From Owenia fusiformis (taxonomy: Eukaryota; Annelida; Polychaeta; Sabellida; Oweniidae), in NCBI GenBank assembly GCA_903813345.2, contig CAIIXF020000001.1:49743885-49803884 (forward strand): 60,000 bases of DNA. The letters run 5' to 3'. Below are positions 12,650-23,590 of this stretch, in pieces. Position 1 is the first letter of the stretch; each line of letters opens with the position of its first letter. A program made the position numbers and the translations under genes. The notes below the pieces were generated by a model. The model made no database searches. It was not told the origin of the DNA and saw only the letters and a list, made by a program, of their open reading frames with translations.

Positions 12650-13045
12650 TTTGTTTATCCCATACCAATCACACTGTTCAATTGGCCAAAGTTCAGAAAC
12701 TTTGCAACCAATCATAGAATTATTTTAAAATGTCCAGTTTTGTATTCTTGTTTCTTTTCCTGTTCAAATCTTTGATTATTAATGGGGTATACTGCTCCTT
12801 CCCTTCTTTAACACATCAAACAGATCGCGATCGACTAAAGGATAATATGTTTATCCCATACCAATCTTGGTCATCTGGTTCACATTGTTCAATCGTGGAA
12901 ATATTTTAGAATATTCATGTCCAGTTTTGTTTTCTTGGCCGTGGGAGCATTTTCCTGTTCTCTCAAATATTCCCACATCTATTTTCTCAAATTTTTGATT
13001 GATTAAGTGGATGCTCCTTCCCTTTTTAAACCTTCAAACAGATCC
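12645..13045 (+). repeat. degenerate tandem duplication of about 190 bp
   Basis: Both halves start with GGATRATNTGTTTATCCCATACCAATC and end with GCTCCTTCCCTTNTTTAA and CAAACAGATC. They differ by many substitutions and small indels, so the duplication is old. Confidence 0.7.
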
Positions 13046-13479
13046 CGTAATATATACCTGTTACACATCCAAGTAAACATGTATATATATTCCAATGTAT
13101 ATTTACCGCTGCGTATCTCCCGATCCAAATATTGCCGGGAAAATGTTTTTTATTCATTGTAGAAACAGTCAATTTGTAAAAGTATCTTGCTTAAGCAAAA
13201 CTGTAAAAATAGATCCAGCAGACCGTAGAATTTTTCTTAACCAAAATGATGATGGATTTTTTGAAAATAATGAGAATGAGAATGCTTAAAAAAACTAGAT
13301 ATGCAGGGTGTCCTGAAAACTTCACTTGTAAAACCTCACTTTTCATAGGATAAATTAGTTATGTGATGATCGGTTTTGAATAAATAATCTATTATTAGAT
13401 TTACAATTAATTGTACTTTTTTGTTACGATGTTATATTCATTTCATATTCTGTCAATGTTTAATACAAATACCTACATA

Positions 13480-13905
13480 TAGATATCTCAAACTGGGAAC
13501 TGGGGACCAGCTTAGAAGATACATACATACATATAACATAGATATCTCAAAATGGGAACTGGGGACCAACTTATAAGATACATACAAATACATATATACA
13601 CAAACATAGATATCTCAAACTGGGAACTGGGGACTGGGGACCTTCTTAAAAAGATACATACAAATACATACATATTATATGTAGCATATAAATATCTCAA
13701 ACTGGGAACTGGGGACTGGGGACCTTCTTAAAAGATACATACAAATACATACATATTATATATAGCATATAAATACCTCAAACTGGGAACTGGGGACTGG
13801 GGACCTTCTTAAAAGATACATACAAATACATACATATTATATATAGCATATAGATATCTCAAACTGGGAACTGGGGACTGGGGACCAGCTTAGAAGATAT
13901 ATACA
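13480..13905 (-). repeat. inverted copy of the 76-82 bp minisatellite
   Basis: About six units of CTGGGAACTGGGGACTGGGG with CTTAGAAG or CTTAAAAG variants, the reverse complement of 9580-10015. Together they form the inner part of the inverted arms of the nested element. Confidence 0.9.
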
Positions 13906-14211
13906 AATACATACATATATAACATGTATACAATACACATTTATCTCATAAATTAAAGCATATTCATAGATATCTCAATGTAGGATATTCATGAATTATT
14001 GTTATCTAATTAACATATTCCATGCTTGTATATATATCATACATATATATGAATACATATAATAATGTATGTATCTATCTAATTTGCATATTCTGTGCTG
14101 GCTTATAATATATATATGCATGAATACATAGATATATGTATTTATACATATATGTATCTATCTAATTTGCATATTCTATGCTGGTTTACATGGCCCATAA
14201 GCCGAACTTTT

Positions 14212-17200
14212 TATGCAGGCATTTTCAAAAAGCTTTACATTGGCGAAATTCCATTACATTCTTGGACTTAGATTATTTTGCGATTGAAAGTTGTAAACTT
14301 TTATAGCATGGATTTTCAAAAAGCTTTACATTGGCGAAATTCCATTACATTCTTGGACTTAGATTATTTTGCGATTGAAAGTTGTGAACTTTTATAGCAT
14401 GGATTTTCAAAAAGCTTTACATTGGCCATATTCCTTTACATTCTTGGAGTTAGATTATTTTGTTTGAAAGTTGTGAACTTTTATAGCATGGATTTTCAAA
14501 AAGCTTTACATTGGCCATATTCCTTTACGTTCTTGGACTTAGATTATTTTACGATCTATAGAAGTGAAATTTTACAGCATGCATTTTCAAAAAGCTTTAC
14601 ATTGGCCATATTCCTTTACATTCTTGGACTTAGAATATTTCACAATGCAAAGTTGTGAACTTTTAATGCAGGCATTTTCAAAAAGCTTCACATTGGCCAT
14701 TTTCCTTTACATTCTTGGACTTAATATATTTCACGAAGCAAAGTTGTGAACTTTTTATGCAGGCCTTTTCAAAAAGCTTTACATTGGCGAAATTCCATTA
14801 CATTCTTGGACTTAGATTATTTTGCGATTGAAAGTTGTGAACTTTTATAGCATGCATTTTAAAAAAGCTTTACATTGGCCATATTCCTTTACATTCTTGG
14901 AGTTAGATTATTTTACGATCTATAGAAGTGAAATTTTACAGCATGCATTTTTAAAAAGCTTTACATTGGCCATATTCCTTTACATTCTTGAACTTAGATT
15001 ATTTTACGATCTATAGAAGTGAAATTTTATGGCATACATTTTCAAAAAGCTTTACATTGACCATTTTCCTTTACATTCTTGGACTTAAAATATTTTACGA
15101 TATACTTGATAACTTTCAAGGCATGTATTTTCAAAAAGCTTTACATTGGCCATATTCCTTTACATTCTTGGACTTAGAATATTTCACGAAGCAAAGTTGT
15201 GAACCTTTAATGCAGGCATTTTCAAAACGCTTTACATTGGCGAAATTCCATTACATTCTTGGACTTAGATTATTTTGCAATTGAAAGTTGTGAACTTTTA
15301 TAGCATGGATTTTCAAAAAGCTTTACTATTGGTGAAATTCCATTACATTCTTGGACTTAGATTATTTTGCGATTGAAAGTTGTGAACTTTTATAGCATGG
15401 ATTTTCAAAAAGCTTTACATTGGCCATATTCCTTTACATTCTTGGACTTAGATTATTTTACGATCTATAGAAGTGAAATTTTACAGCATGCATTTTCAAA
15501 AAGCTTTACATTGGCCATATTCCTTTACATTCTTGGACTTAGAATATTTCACGTAGCAAAGTTGTGAACTTTTTATGCAGGCATTTTCAAAAAGCTTTAC
15601 ATTGGCGAAATTCCATTACATTCTTGGACTTAGATTATTTTGCGATTGAAAGTTGTGAACTTTTATAGCATGCATTTTAAAAAAGCTTTACATTGGCCAT
15701 ATTCCTTTACATTCTTGGAGTTAGATTATTTTACGATCTATAGAAGTGAAATTTTACAGCATGCATTTTTAAAAAGCTTTACATTGGCCATATTCCTTTA
15801 CATTCTTGAACTTAGATTATTTTACGATCTATAGAAGTGAAATTTTATGGCATACATTTTCAAAAAGCTTTACATTGACCATTTTCCTTTACATTCTTGG
15901 ACTTAAAATATTTTACGATATATACTTGATAACTTTCAAGGCATGTATTTTCAAAAAGCTTTACATTGGCCATATTCCTTTACATTCTTGGACTTAGAAT
16001 ATTTCACGAAGCAAAGTTGTGAACCTTTTATGCAGGCATTTTCAAAACGCTTAACATTGGCGAAATTCCATTACATTCTTGGAGTTAGATTATTTTGCGA
16101 TTGAAAGTTGTGAACTTTTATAGCATGGATTTCCAAAAAGCTTTACATTGGCCATATTCCTTTACATTCTTGGACTTAGATTATTTTACGATCTATAGAA
16201 GTGAAATTTTATGGCATGCATTTTCAAAAAGCTTTACATTGGCTATATTCCTTTACATTCTTGGACTTAGATTATTTTACGATCTAACGAGGTGAAATTT
16301 TATGGCATGCATTTTCAAAAAGCTTTACATTGGCCATTTTCCTTTACATTCTTGGACTTAGAATATTTTACGATGTATACTTGAGAACTTTTAAGGCATG
16401 TATTTTCAAAAAGCTTTACATTGGCCATATTCCTTTACATTCTTGGACTTAGAATATTTCACGAAGCAAAGTTGTGAACTTTTTATGCAGGCATTTTCAA
16501 AAAGATTTACATTGGCGAAATTCCATTACATTCTTGGACTTAGAATATTTTGTGATTGAAAGTTGTGAATTTTTATAGCATGCATTTTCAAAAAGCTTTA
16601 CATTGGCCATATTCCTTTACATTCTTGGACTTAGATTATTTTACGATCTATAGAAGTGAAATTTTACAGCATGCATTTTCAAAAAGCTTTACATTGGCCA
16701 TATTCCTTTACATTCTTGGACTTAGATTATTTTACGATCTAACGAGGTGAAATTTTATGGCATGCATTTTCAAAAAGCTTTACATTGGCCATATTCCTTT
16801 ACATTCTTGGACTTAGAATATTTCACGAAGCAAAGTTGTGAACTTTTTATGCAGGCATTTTCAAAAAGCTTTACATTGGCCATTTTCCTTTACATTCTTG
16901 GACTTAGAATATTTCACGAAACAAAGTCATGAACTTTTTATACAGCATTTTCAAAAAGCTTTACATTGGCTAAATTCCATTACATTCTTGGACTTAGATT
17001 ATTTTGCGATTGAAAGTTGTGAACTTTTAAACATGCATTTTCAAAAAGGTTTACATTGGCCATATTCCTTTACATTCTTGCACTTAATTTATTTTACGAT
17101 CTATAGAAGTAAATTTTATGGCATGCATTTCCAAAAAGCTTTACATTGGCCATTTTCCTTTACATTCTTGGACTTAGAATATTTTGCAATTGAAAGTTGT

Positions 17201-18215
17201 GAACTTTTATAGCATGCATTTTCAAAAACCTTTACATTGGCAATATTCCTTTACATTCTTGGACTTAGATTATTTTACGATATATACTTGATAACTTTCA
17301 AGGCATGTATTTTCAAAAAGCTTTACATTGGCCATATTCCTTTACATTCTTGGACTTAGAATATTTCACGAAGCAAAGTTGTAAACTTTTTATGCAGGCA
17401 TTTTCAAAGAGCTTTACATTGCCGAAATTCCATTACATTCTTGGACTTGGATTATTTTGCGATTGGAAGTTGTGAACTTTTATAGCATGCATTTTCAAAA
17501 AGCTTTACATTGACCATTTTCCTTTACATTCTTGGACTTAAAATATTTTACGATATATACTTGATAACTTTCAAGGCATGTATTTTCAAAAAGCTTTACA
17601 TTGGCCATATTCCTTTACATTCTTGGACTTAGAATATTTCACGAAGCAAAGTTGTGAACCTTTTATGCAGGCATTTTCAAAACGCTTTACATTGGCGAAA
17701 TTCCATTACATTCTTAGACTTAGATTATTATGCGATTGAAAGTTGTGAACTTTTATAGCATGGATTTCCAAAAAGCTTTACATTGGCCATATTCCTTTAC
17801 ATTCTTGGACTTAGATTATTTTACGATCTATAGAAGTGAAATTTTATGGCATGCATTTTCAAAAAGCTTTACATTGGCTATATTCCTTTACATTCTTGGA
17901 CTTAGAATATTTTACGATCTAACGAGGTAAAATTTTACAGAATGCATTTTCAAAAAGCTTTACATTGGCCATATTCCTTTACATTCTTGGACTTAGATTA
18001 TTTTACGATCTAACGAGGTGAAATTTTATGGCATGCATTTTCAAAAAGCTTTACATTGGCCATTTTCCTTTACATTCTTGGATATAGATTATTTTACAAT
18101 CTACATGTATAGAAGTGAATTGAAAGTTGTGAACTTTTATAGTATGCATTTTCAAAAAGCTTTACAATGGCCATTTTCCTTTACATTCTTGGACTCGGAT
18201 TATTTTACGATGTAA
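14212..18215 (+). repeat. 91-bp satellite array, forward, with higher-order repeats
   Basis: About 44 tandem units of about 91 bp. Variants include ACGATCTATAGAAGTGAAA, GCGATTGAAAGTTGTGAAC, CACGAAGCAAAGTTGTGAAC and ACGATATATACTTGATAAC. The order of variants repeats: blocks near 14822 and 15640, 818 bp apart (nine units), are nearly identical. This is a higher-order arrangement that indicates amplification of multi-unit blocks. Confidence 0.92.
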
Positions 18216-19018
18216 ACCTTGACTTGTTCTTCCCCTTACAAGTACCTACGTGTACTTCTGAGTAATTTGTAATAAACAATCAAATCAACAAATATTCACA
18301 TATCATATTAGCAGATGTCTGGCGAAATTACATTACAATAAGATATTCTGATCGATAGAGTATTTGGTTATAAAACCGGAAGTGTTTTCTCGGAGGTCGG
18401 CGCGTCAAATGTCATATATGTATTCTACCTTCGATATTAAGTATTGGCCGGTACATCCTCCCGATTAATATTTATCATTAGGTGCTTTCAAGTTCAACAC
18501 CATGTTTTTCTAATGTTATCGCAAAATAGTCCATAAAATGAAGGAAATGTTTCAAAGTTAAGAAATTTGATCGGCATTTTACCAAAAGAGCTTCTGCGCA
18601 TGAGTTCTGCGCATGTCAAAAGCCCGTCAAACTTTCTCATTTCTTTTAACATTTCTCGCCTTTTACACGACTTTCCCACCTAGAATCATACTCTATCATC
18701 AAATTAGAAATATAAGGCATAACTTTAGATCGATTTCCAACCATCTCTTGTGAAAGAATTGAAGATGATCGGGGAAAACAATCCCGTCTATTCGAGGGGC
18801 TCTCTTGGGGATTTCTTCAATCACTATCAAAACTATTGTCTATGCAAGTTCTTTTCTATATTTAGCGATCTTTACTGTATTCTCTCCAATGACATATGGT
18901 TTTTACAATTCTACATGTACTGTACGTCGTGAAAGAACAGAATCCAACAAATACCAAATCTAAAAGTCAAAATAAGTAGGCTAAAGGAAAGGGGACAGTA
19001 AAGCGTGGAAATACATGT
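18216..19018. other. unique centre of the outer foldback element
   Basis: About 800 bases without satellite, between the forward and reverse arrays. It has an ACCGGAAGTG motif near 18378 and CTTCTGCGCATGAGTTCTGCGCATG near 18592 (two GCGCATG copies), but no frame longer than about 60 codons and no recognisable protein. Confidence 0.6.
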
Positions 19019-19019
19019 A

Positions 19020-21020
19020 CAGCATTCTATGAGAGTTCACAACTTAAATCGTAAAATGAGCTAAGTCCAGGAATGTAAAGGAATTTGGCCAATGTAAACC
19101 TTTTTGAAAATACATAACATAATAGTTTACAACTTTAAATCTTGATATAATCTAAGTCCAAAAATGTAATGGAATATGGCCAATGTAAAGCTTTTTGAAA
19201 ATGGATGCCATAAAATTTCACTTCTATAGATCGTAAAATATTCTAAGTCCAAGAATGTAAAGGAAAATGGCCATTGTAAAGCTTTTTGAAAATGCCTGAA
19301 TTAAAAGTTATCTACTTTACATCGTAAAATAATCTAAGTCCAAGAATGTAATGGAATTTTGCCAATGTAAAGCTTTTTGAAAACGCCTGCATAAAAAGTT
19401 CACAACTTTGTTTCGTGAAATATTCTAAGTCCAAGAATGTAAAGGAATATGGCCAATAAAGCTTTTTGAAAAGACATGCCTTAAAAGTTATCAAGTATAT
19501 ATCGTAAAACATTCTAAGTCCAAGAATGTAAAGGAAAATGGCCAATGTAAAGCTTTTTGAAAATGCATGCCATAAAATTTTACTTCTATAGATCGTAAAA
19601 TAATCTAAGTCCAAGAATGTAAAGGAAAATGGCCAATGTAAAGCTTTTTGAAAATGCATGCTGTAAAATTTCACTTCTATAGATCGTAAAATAATCTAAG
19701 TCCAAGAATGTAAAGGAATATGGCCAATGTAAAGCTTTTTGAAAATGCATGCTATAAAAATTCACAACTTTCAATCACAAAATATTCTAAGTCAAAGAAT
19801 GTAATGGAATTTCGCCAATGTATAGCTTTTTGAAAATGCCTGCATAAAAAGTTCACAACTTTGCTTCGTGAAATATTCTAAGTCCATGAAAGGAATATTG
19901 CCAATGTAAAGCTTTTTGAAAATACATGCCTTAAAAGTTATCAAGTATATATCGTAAAATATTCTAAGTCCAAGAATGTAAAGGAAAATGGCCAATGTAA
20001 AGCTGAAAATGCATGCCATAAAATTTCACCTCGTTAGATCGTAAAATAATCTAAGTCCAAGAATGTAAAGGAATATAGCCAATGTAAAGCTTTTTGAAAA
20101 TGCATTCTGTAAAATTTCACCTCGTTAGATCGTAAAATATTCTAAGTCTAAGAATGTAAAGGAATATGGCCAATGTAAAGCTTTTTGAAAATGCATGCCA
20201 TAAAATTCACTTCTATATATGATAAAATAATCTTAGTCCAAGAATGTAAAGGAAAATGACCAATGTAAAGCTTTTTGAAAATGCATGCCATAAAATTTCA
20301 CTTCTATAGATCGTAAAATAATCTTAAGTCCAAGAATGTAAAGGAAAATGGCCATTGTAAAGCTTTTTGAAAATGCCTGCATAAAAAGTTCACAACTTTG
20401 CTTCGTGAAATATTCTAAGTCCAAGAATGTAAAGGAATATGGCCAATGTAAAGCTTTTTGAAAATGCATGCTGTAAAAGTTCACCTCTTCAGATCGTAAA
20501 GTATTGTAAGTCTAAGAATGTAAGGGAAAATGGCCAATGTAAAGCTTTTTGAAAATGCATGCCATAAATTACACTTCTATATATCATAAAATATTCTAAG
20601 TCCAAGAATGTAAAGGAATATGGCCAATGTAAAGCTTTTTGAAAATGCCTGCATAAAAAGTTCACAACTTTGCTTCGTGAAATATTCTAAGTCCAAGAAT
20701 GTAAAGGAATATGGCCAATGTAAAGCTTTTTGAAAATGCATATATAAAAGTTCACCTCTTCAGATCGTAAAATATTCTAAGTCTATGAATGTAAGGGAAA
20801 ATGGCCAATGTAAAGCTTTTTGAAAATGCATGCCATAAATTACACTTCTATATATCATAAAATATTCTAAGTCCAAGAATGTAAAGGAATATGGCCAATG
20901 TAAAGCTTTTTGAAAATGCCTGCATTAAAAGTTCACAACTTTCAATCGTAAAATAATCAAAGTCCAAGAATGTAATGGAATATCGCCAATGTAAAGCTTT
21001 TTGAAAATACATGCCTTAAA
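19020..21020 (-). repeat. 91-bp satellite array, reverse orientation
   Basis: About 22 units of the same satellite on the opposite strand (CCAATGTAAAGCTTTTTGAAAA). The right-hand edge continues into the terminal inverted repeat at 21010-21129. Unit variants match those of the forward array. Confidence 0.92.
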
Positions 21021-21242
21021 AGTTTAAAAGTTCAGTAAGTGGGATGTTTTTAAATTTCTCAACTCGTCATTGTAAAGAAAAAAAGCTTTACTTAAAAATG
21101 ACATAAATTTTTGTCCCTAAATCTTGACACTGATGGCTGAATAGTACCTCCCAACTATTGAGTGAACTGTGAAAGTTTGGATGAGATATCCACTTGCTAT
21201 CCAAGTTTGTTACAAACACATCAATAGTCGAATGATTTCAAC

Positions 21243-21740
21243 GGCTTTGTATAAAAAACCTCCTACCTCATACCCACCTACCCAAGTACGTGGGACATGA
21301 TACAGTCTTTGAAGGGTTCAATTTTAAAGATCTTAGTTTATAAAATCTTAATTTATAGAATTATAGATGCATTTGTAACGACCCTTAATAGCAAGTTGCT
21401 ACTACATCCCAGCTGGGTTCGATTCCCACTCAGGGCATCGAATTTAGCACACTTTCTTTCAACTTCCTTATCTGGCTTGTTGGACCTATGCTCACGGTCG
21501 TTACTTATCTATTCCCCTGGGGCGCCCTCGGGTCATTACACATTAAAATGCATCCAGATGCCTTTATTTATGGATCTGTCATCTGTCTAGTCATAAAATA
21601 AAGCCGGAATTGTAGAAATGTTAATAATTTGAGCTATTTTGAGATTTAATAATCTTTAAAACTGAACCCTTCTATGACTGTATCATGTTCCATGTAGGTG
21701 GGTAGGTGGGTATGAGGTAGGAGGTTTTTTATACAAAGCC
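21243..21740. mobile_element. Mutator-like non-autonomous element, 9-bp target duplication
   Basis: Inverted repeats of about 100 bp start GGCTTTGTATAAAAAACCTC and end with the reverse complement. GATTTCAAC is perfectly duplicated at 21234-21242 and 21741-21749. A 9-bp duplication with long terminal repeats is typical of Mutator-like elements. The interior has a perfect polymerase III B-box-like GGTTCGATTCC at 21416-21426 without a clear A box, perhaps a captured SINE tail. Confidence 0.8.
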
Positions 21741-21763
21741 GATTTCAACAACAAATAGATCTA

Positions 21764-23078
21764 CAGTTGGGGACAAAAATAAATGACAGGTCGATTTTCG
21801 ATCACCATTTCCTAATTATGGTGGTCTGAAAGCCCATAATTTCCAATATTGTCTAGATACATATCCCTTAAAATTTGTTTATTTTACATTTTGTATAATC
21901 TCATCCACTGATTTATGGCCTCTTGTAAATTCTCTTATTTTTAACATGGGAAATCCTCACTTCAGCAAATCCACCACATGCTGCAAGACTTACGCCTGCC
22001 ACAACCGTCACCATGTTAATAAGTGTTTTTAAGTAGCGCAAGGATCCTGCCATGACCGTGGTAGTGTTATTGTGTAAGCCTGGTATAACCGTGACAGGCT
22101 GGTATAACCGTGACAATGCTGTATTATATTGCAAGGCCTGTCATGACCCTGGAAGTGTTATCGTGGAAGCCTGGCGCGACCGTAGCCCTTATTGTGGTTT
22201 ATAAGCGAATGTGAATATTAATGAATAGTAGTAATTTTTATTTTGACATGATTAAGGTTGTTAAACACCATGATCATAGTATTAAACTGTTTAGTTGAAA
22301 TGCGGATCACATAAAATTGTTAAGTATATTCCTGGCATTATGTCATACATATTTACTAGTCATTGCAATACATTATAACGGTCATAGTAGGACTAAGCCT
22401 AAATTTCTACATTACCACCCTCAGTCATACCTGGCCTTGCAATACTATATTACATTGTCACGGTCATACCAGGCTTTGCGATCCCATAATACATTGCCAC
22501 GGTCATGCCAGGTTTTCAAAAACACATTGTCATGGTCATTTATAGCAAATCATGAATTTCTATATTACCACTCTCATACCCGAACTTTGAATATTATATC
22601 ACATTGCCACGGCGGTCATACCAAGCCTTGCAATACTATATTACATTGTCACGGCCACGTCAGGCCTTGCAGTACTATATTACATTGCCACGGTCATGCC
22701 AGGCTTTGCAATACACATTGTCACGGTTATAGCAGTCCTAATCGTAAATTTCTACATTACCACTCTCATACCTGAACTTGCAATACTATATTACATTGTC
22801 ACGGTCATGCCAGCGCCTTGCAGTACTATATTACATTGTCACGGTCATACCGAGCCTTGTAGAACTATATTACATTATCACGGTCATGGCAGGCATTGCA
22901 ATATAATACAGCATCGTCGCGGTTATACCAGGCTTTCACGATAACATTACCACGGTCATGGCAGGATCCTTGCGCTACTTAAAAAACACTGAATAACACG
23001 GTGACGGTTACGCCAGGCGTTAGTCTTGCAACAGATACGGTCTCAAATCCACCTGTCATTTATTTATGTCCCCAACTG
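21764..23078. mobile_element. TA-flanked inverted-repeat element with internal repeats
   Basis: The ends are CAGTTGGGGACA...ATAAATGACAGGT and its reverse complement, each flanked by TA (21762-21763, 23079-23080), as in Tc1/mariner-type insertions. The interior carries many degenerate copies of a unit of about 40 bp (CCTTGCAATACTATATTACA then TTGTCACGGTCAT), forward at 22320-22980 and reverse at 21990-22190. No transposase is seen. Confidence 0.75.
22320..22985 (+). repeat. degenerate 40-45 bp tandem repeats (CACGGTCAT...TTGCAATACTATATTACAT)
   Basis: About fourteen imperfect copies of CACGGTCATRCCAGGCYTTGC followed by AATACTATATTACATTG. The long open frames here are by-products of the repeat. 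Reverse copies are at 21990-22190. Confidence 0.85.
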
Positions 23079-23319
23079 TACATGTACATGTATGAGTCTT
23101 ATATTCCAACTGTGATAAAATATTGTAAATCCAATTATTTAATAGACGATATACTGAAGGATTATGCCAATTTTCAATTTCGATTAAAATATCAATTGGG
23201 ATGGTACCTGACAATCTGTTTTTTATAAGAAACTGACCATGGCAACCACATGTAAACAAATAACGTGACTGTTTCAATTACTGTTCTCGGCGTAATTCAG
23301 TAAATTTATACGCTTAAAA

Positions 23320-23590
23320 CTTACCTGAGAACAGGTGGCTTCATGTTTGTACGTTTGGTCACGCGCATACTACTCAGTTAACAAGGAGACATCACATACA
23401 AATCCTTAAACACGAGTCAACCGAATTTCAACAAATTTTGTTGGAAAATCTAATATTACCCAGATTGCAACACCGGAAGTGCAAGTGCTTGTTTTGTCTC
23501 GTTTTCAAATCGAAAATAAAATATCTTGAAGTTGTGCAATTTTCATACTTACCGAATAATAGTGCAACAAGACAAGAACGAGGGTAAGAG
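23320..23590. promoter_or_regulatory. candidate head-to-head promoter for the CARD-APPBP2-like and DIS3L2 genes
   Basis: This stretch holds donor-like sites facing outward on both strands: CTCAG|GTAAGT on the minus strand (exon end 23325) and GAGG|GTAAGAG on the plus strand (exon end 23583). A second minus-strand donor-like site (TTCG|GTAAGTATG) lies near 23555. Between them is ACCGGAAGTG (about 23472), a strong ETS-type core often found in TATA-less bidirectional housekeeping promoters. The plus-strand exon would be 5' untranslated sequence for DIS3L2, joining the acceptor at 30596. No TATA box was needed or seen. Assignment is inference from position and splice signals. Confidence 0.4.
23325..23368 (-). 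CDS. possible first coding exon of the CARD-APPBP2-like gene
   Basis: On the minus strand an in-frame TAA is followed by ATG (23368) and a second in-frame ATG (23344), then CTCAG and a consensus donor GTAAGT. The exon ends in phase 2, exactly the phase needed by the acceptor at 7618, where the split codon becomes AGT (Ser) followed by PRQLPT and then the ATG at 7598. The predicted N-terminus is MRVTKRTNMKPPVLS. A chance phase match has odds of about one in three, and the implied intron of 15.7 kb is unusually long, so this remains a proposal that needs transcript support. Confidence 0.45.

Larger units (their letters stand above)
10030..13440. other. centre of nested foldback element, no recognisable gene
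   Basis: This is 3.4 kb of AT-rich sequence with only short frames. It contains a degenerate direct duplication of about 190 bp (12645-12830 and 12838-13045, sharing TTTATCCCATACCAATC and ATGTCCAGTTTTGT), an inverted repeat at 12553-12649, and a direct repeat around TTGTTACAATGTTAT near 11940 and 13420. I see no transposase domain. Confidence 0.6.
9179..14203. mobile_element. 5.0-kb foldback element nested in the satellite array, 8-bp target duplication
   Basis: The satellite is interrupted after GAACTTTT (9171-9178) and resumes with the same GAACTTTT (14204-14211). The inserted DNA starts GGCTTATGGGCCATGTAAAC and ends with its reverse complement. The arms are about 750-850 bp: AT-rich sequence with GCAAATTAGATAGATACAT blocks, then a minisatellite of 76-82 bp units. 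The 3.4-kb centre (10030-13440) has no recognisable transposase. An 8-bp duplication fits hAT-type or another 8-bp-cutting transposase. Confidence 0.85.
8403..21135. mobile_element. 12.7-kb foldback element with satellite arms and 8-bp flanking repeat
   Basis: About 120 bases from 8409 (TGTCAAGATTTAGGGACAAA...) recur as a near-identical reverse complement ending at 21129, and both lead into arrays of the same 91-bp satellite in opposite orientations (8530-9178 plus 14212-18215 forward; 19020-21020 reverse). The 8-mer GCTGAATA lies exactly six bases outside each TGTCAAG copy (8395-8402 and 21136-21143) in direct orientation, a likely target-site duplication. The right end reads CAGTGTCAAG in reverse complement, reminiscent of hAT termini; the left end is altered. 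A 5.0-kb element (9179-14203) was inserted later, so the original length was about 7.7 kb. No transposase is seen. If the proposed first CARD exon is right, the whole structure lies in that gene's first intron. Confidence 0.8.

Noticed and set aside
14422-18215. Many frames of 60-124 codons repeating FQKALHWPYSFTF-like words
   Set aside because: They are translations of the 91-bp satellite. The unit is not a multiple of three, so the frame shifts from unit to unit, and the same words appear in all arrays on either strand.
8530-21020. Possible CRISPR-like array (regular repeats)
   Set aside because: The units are contiguous satellite copies without unique spacers, and the DNA is from an animal genome.
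22317-22944. Frames of 82 and 152 codons rich in His and Cys (CHGH words)
   Set aside because: They come from the 40-bp CACGGTCAT tandem repeats inside a TA-flanked element; no independent coding evidence.
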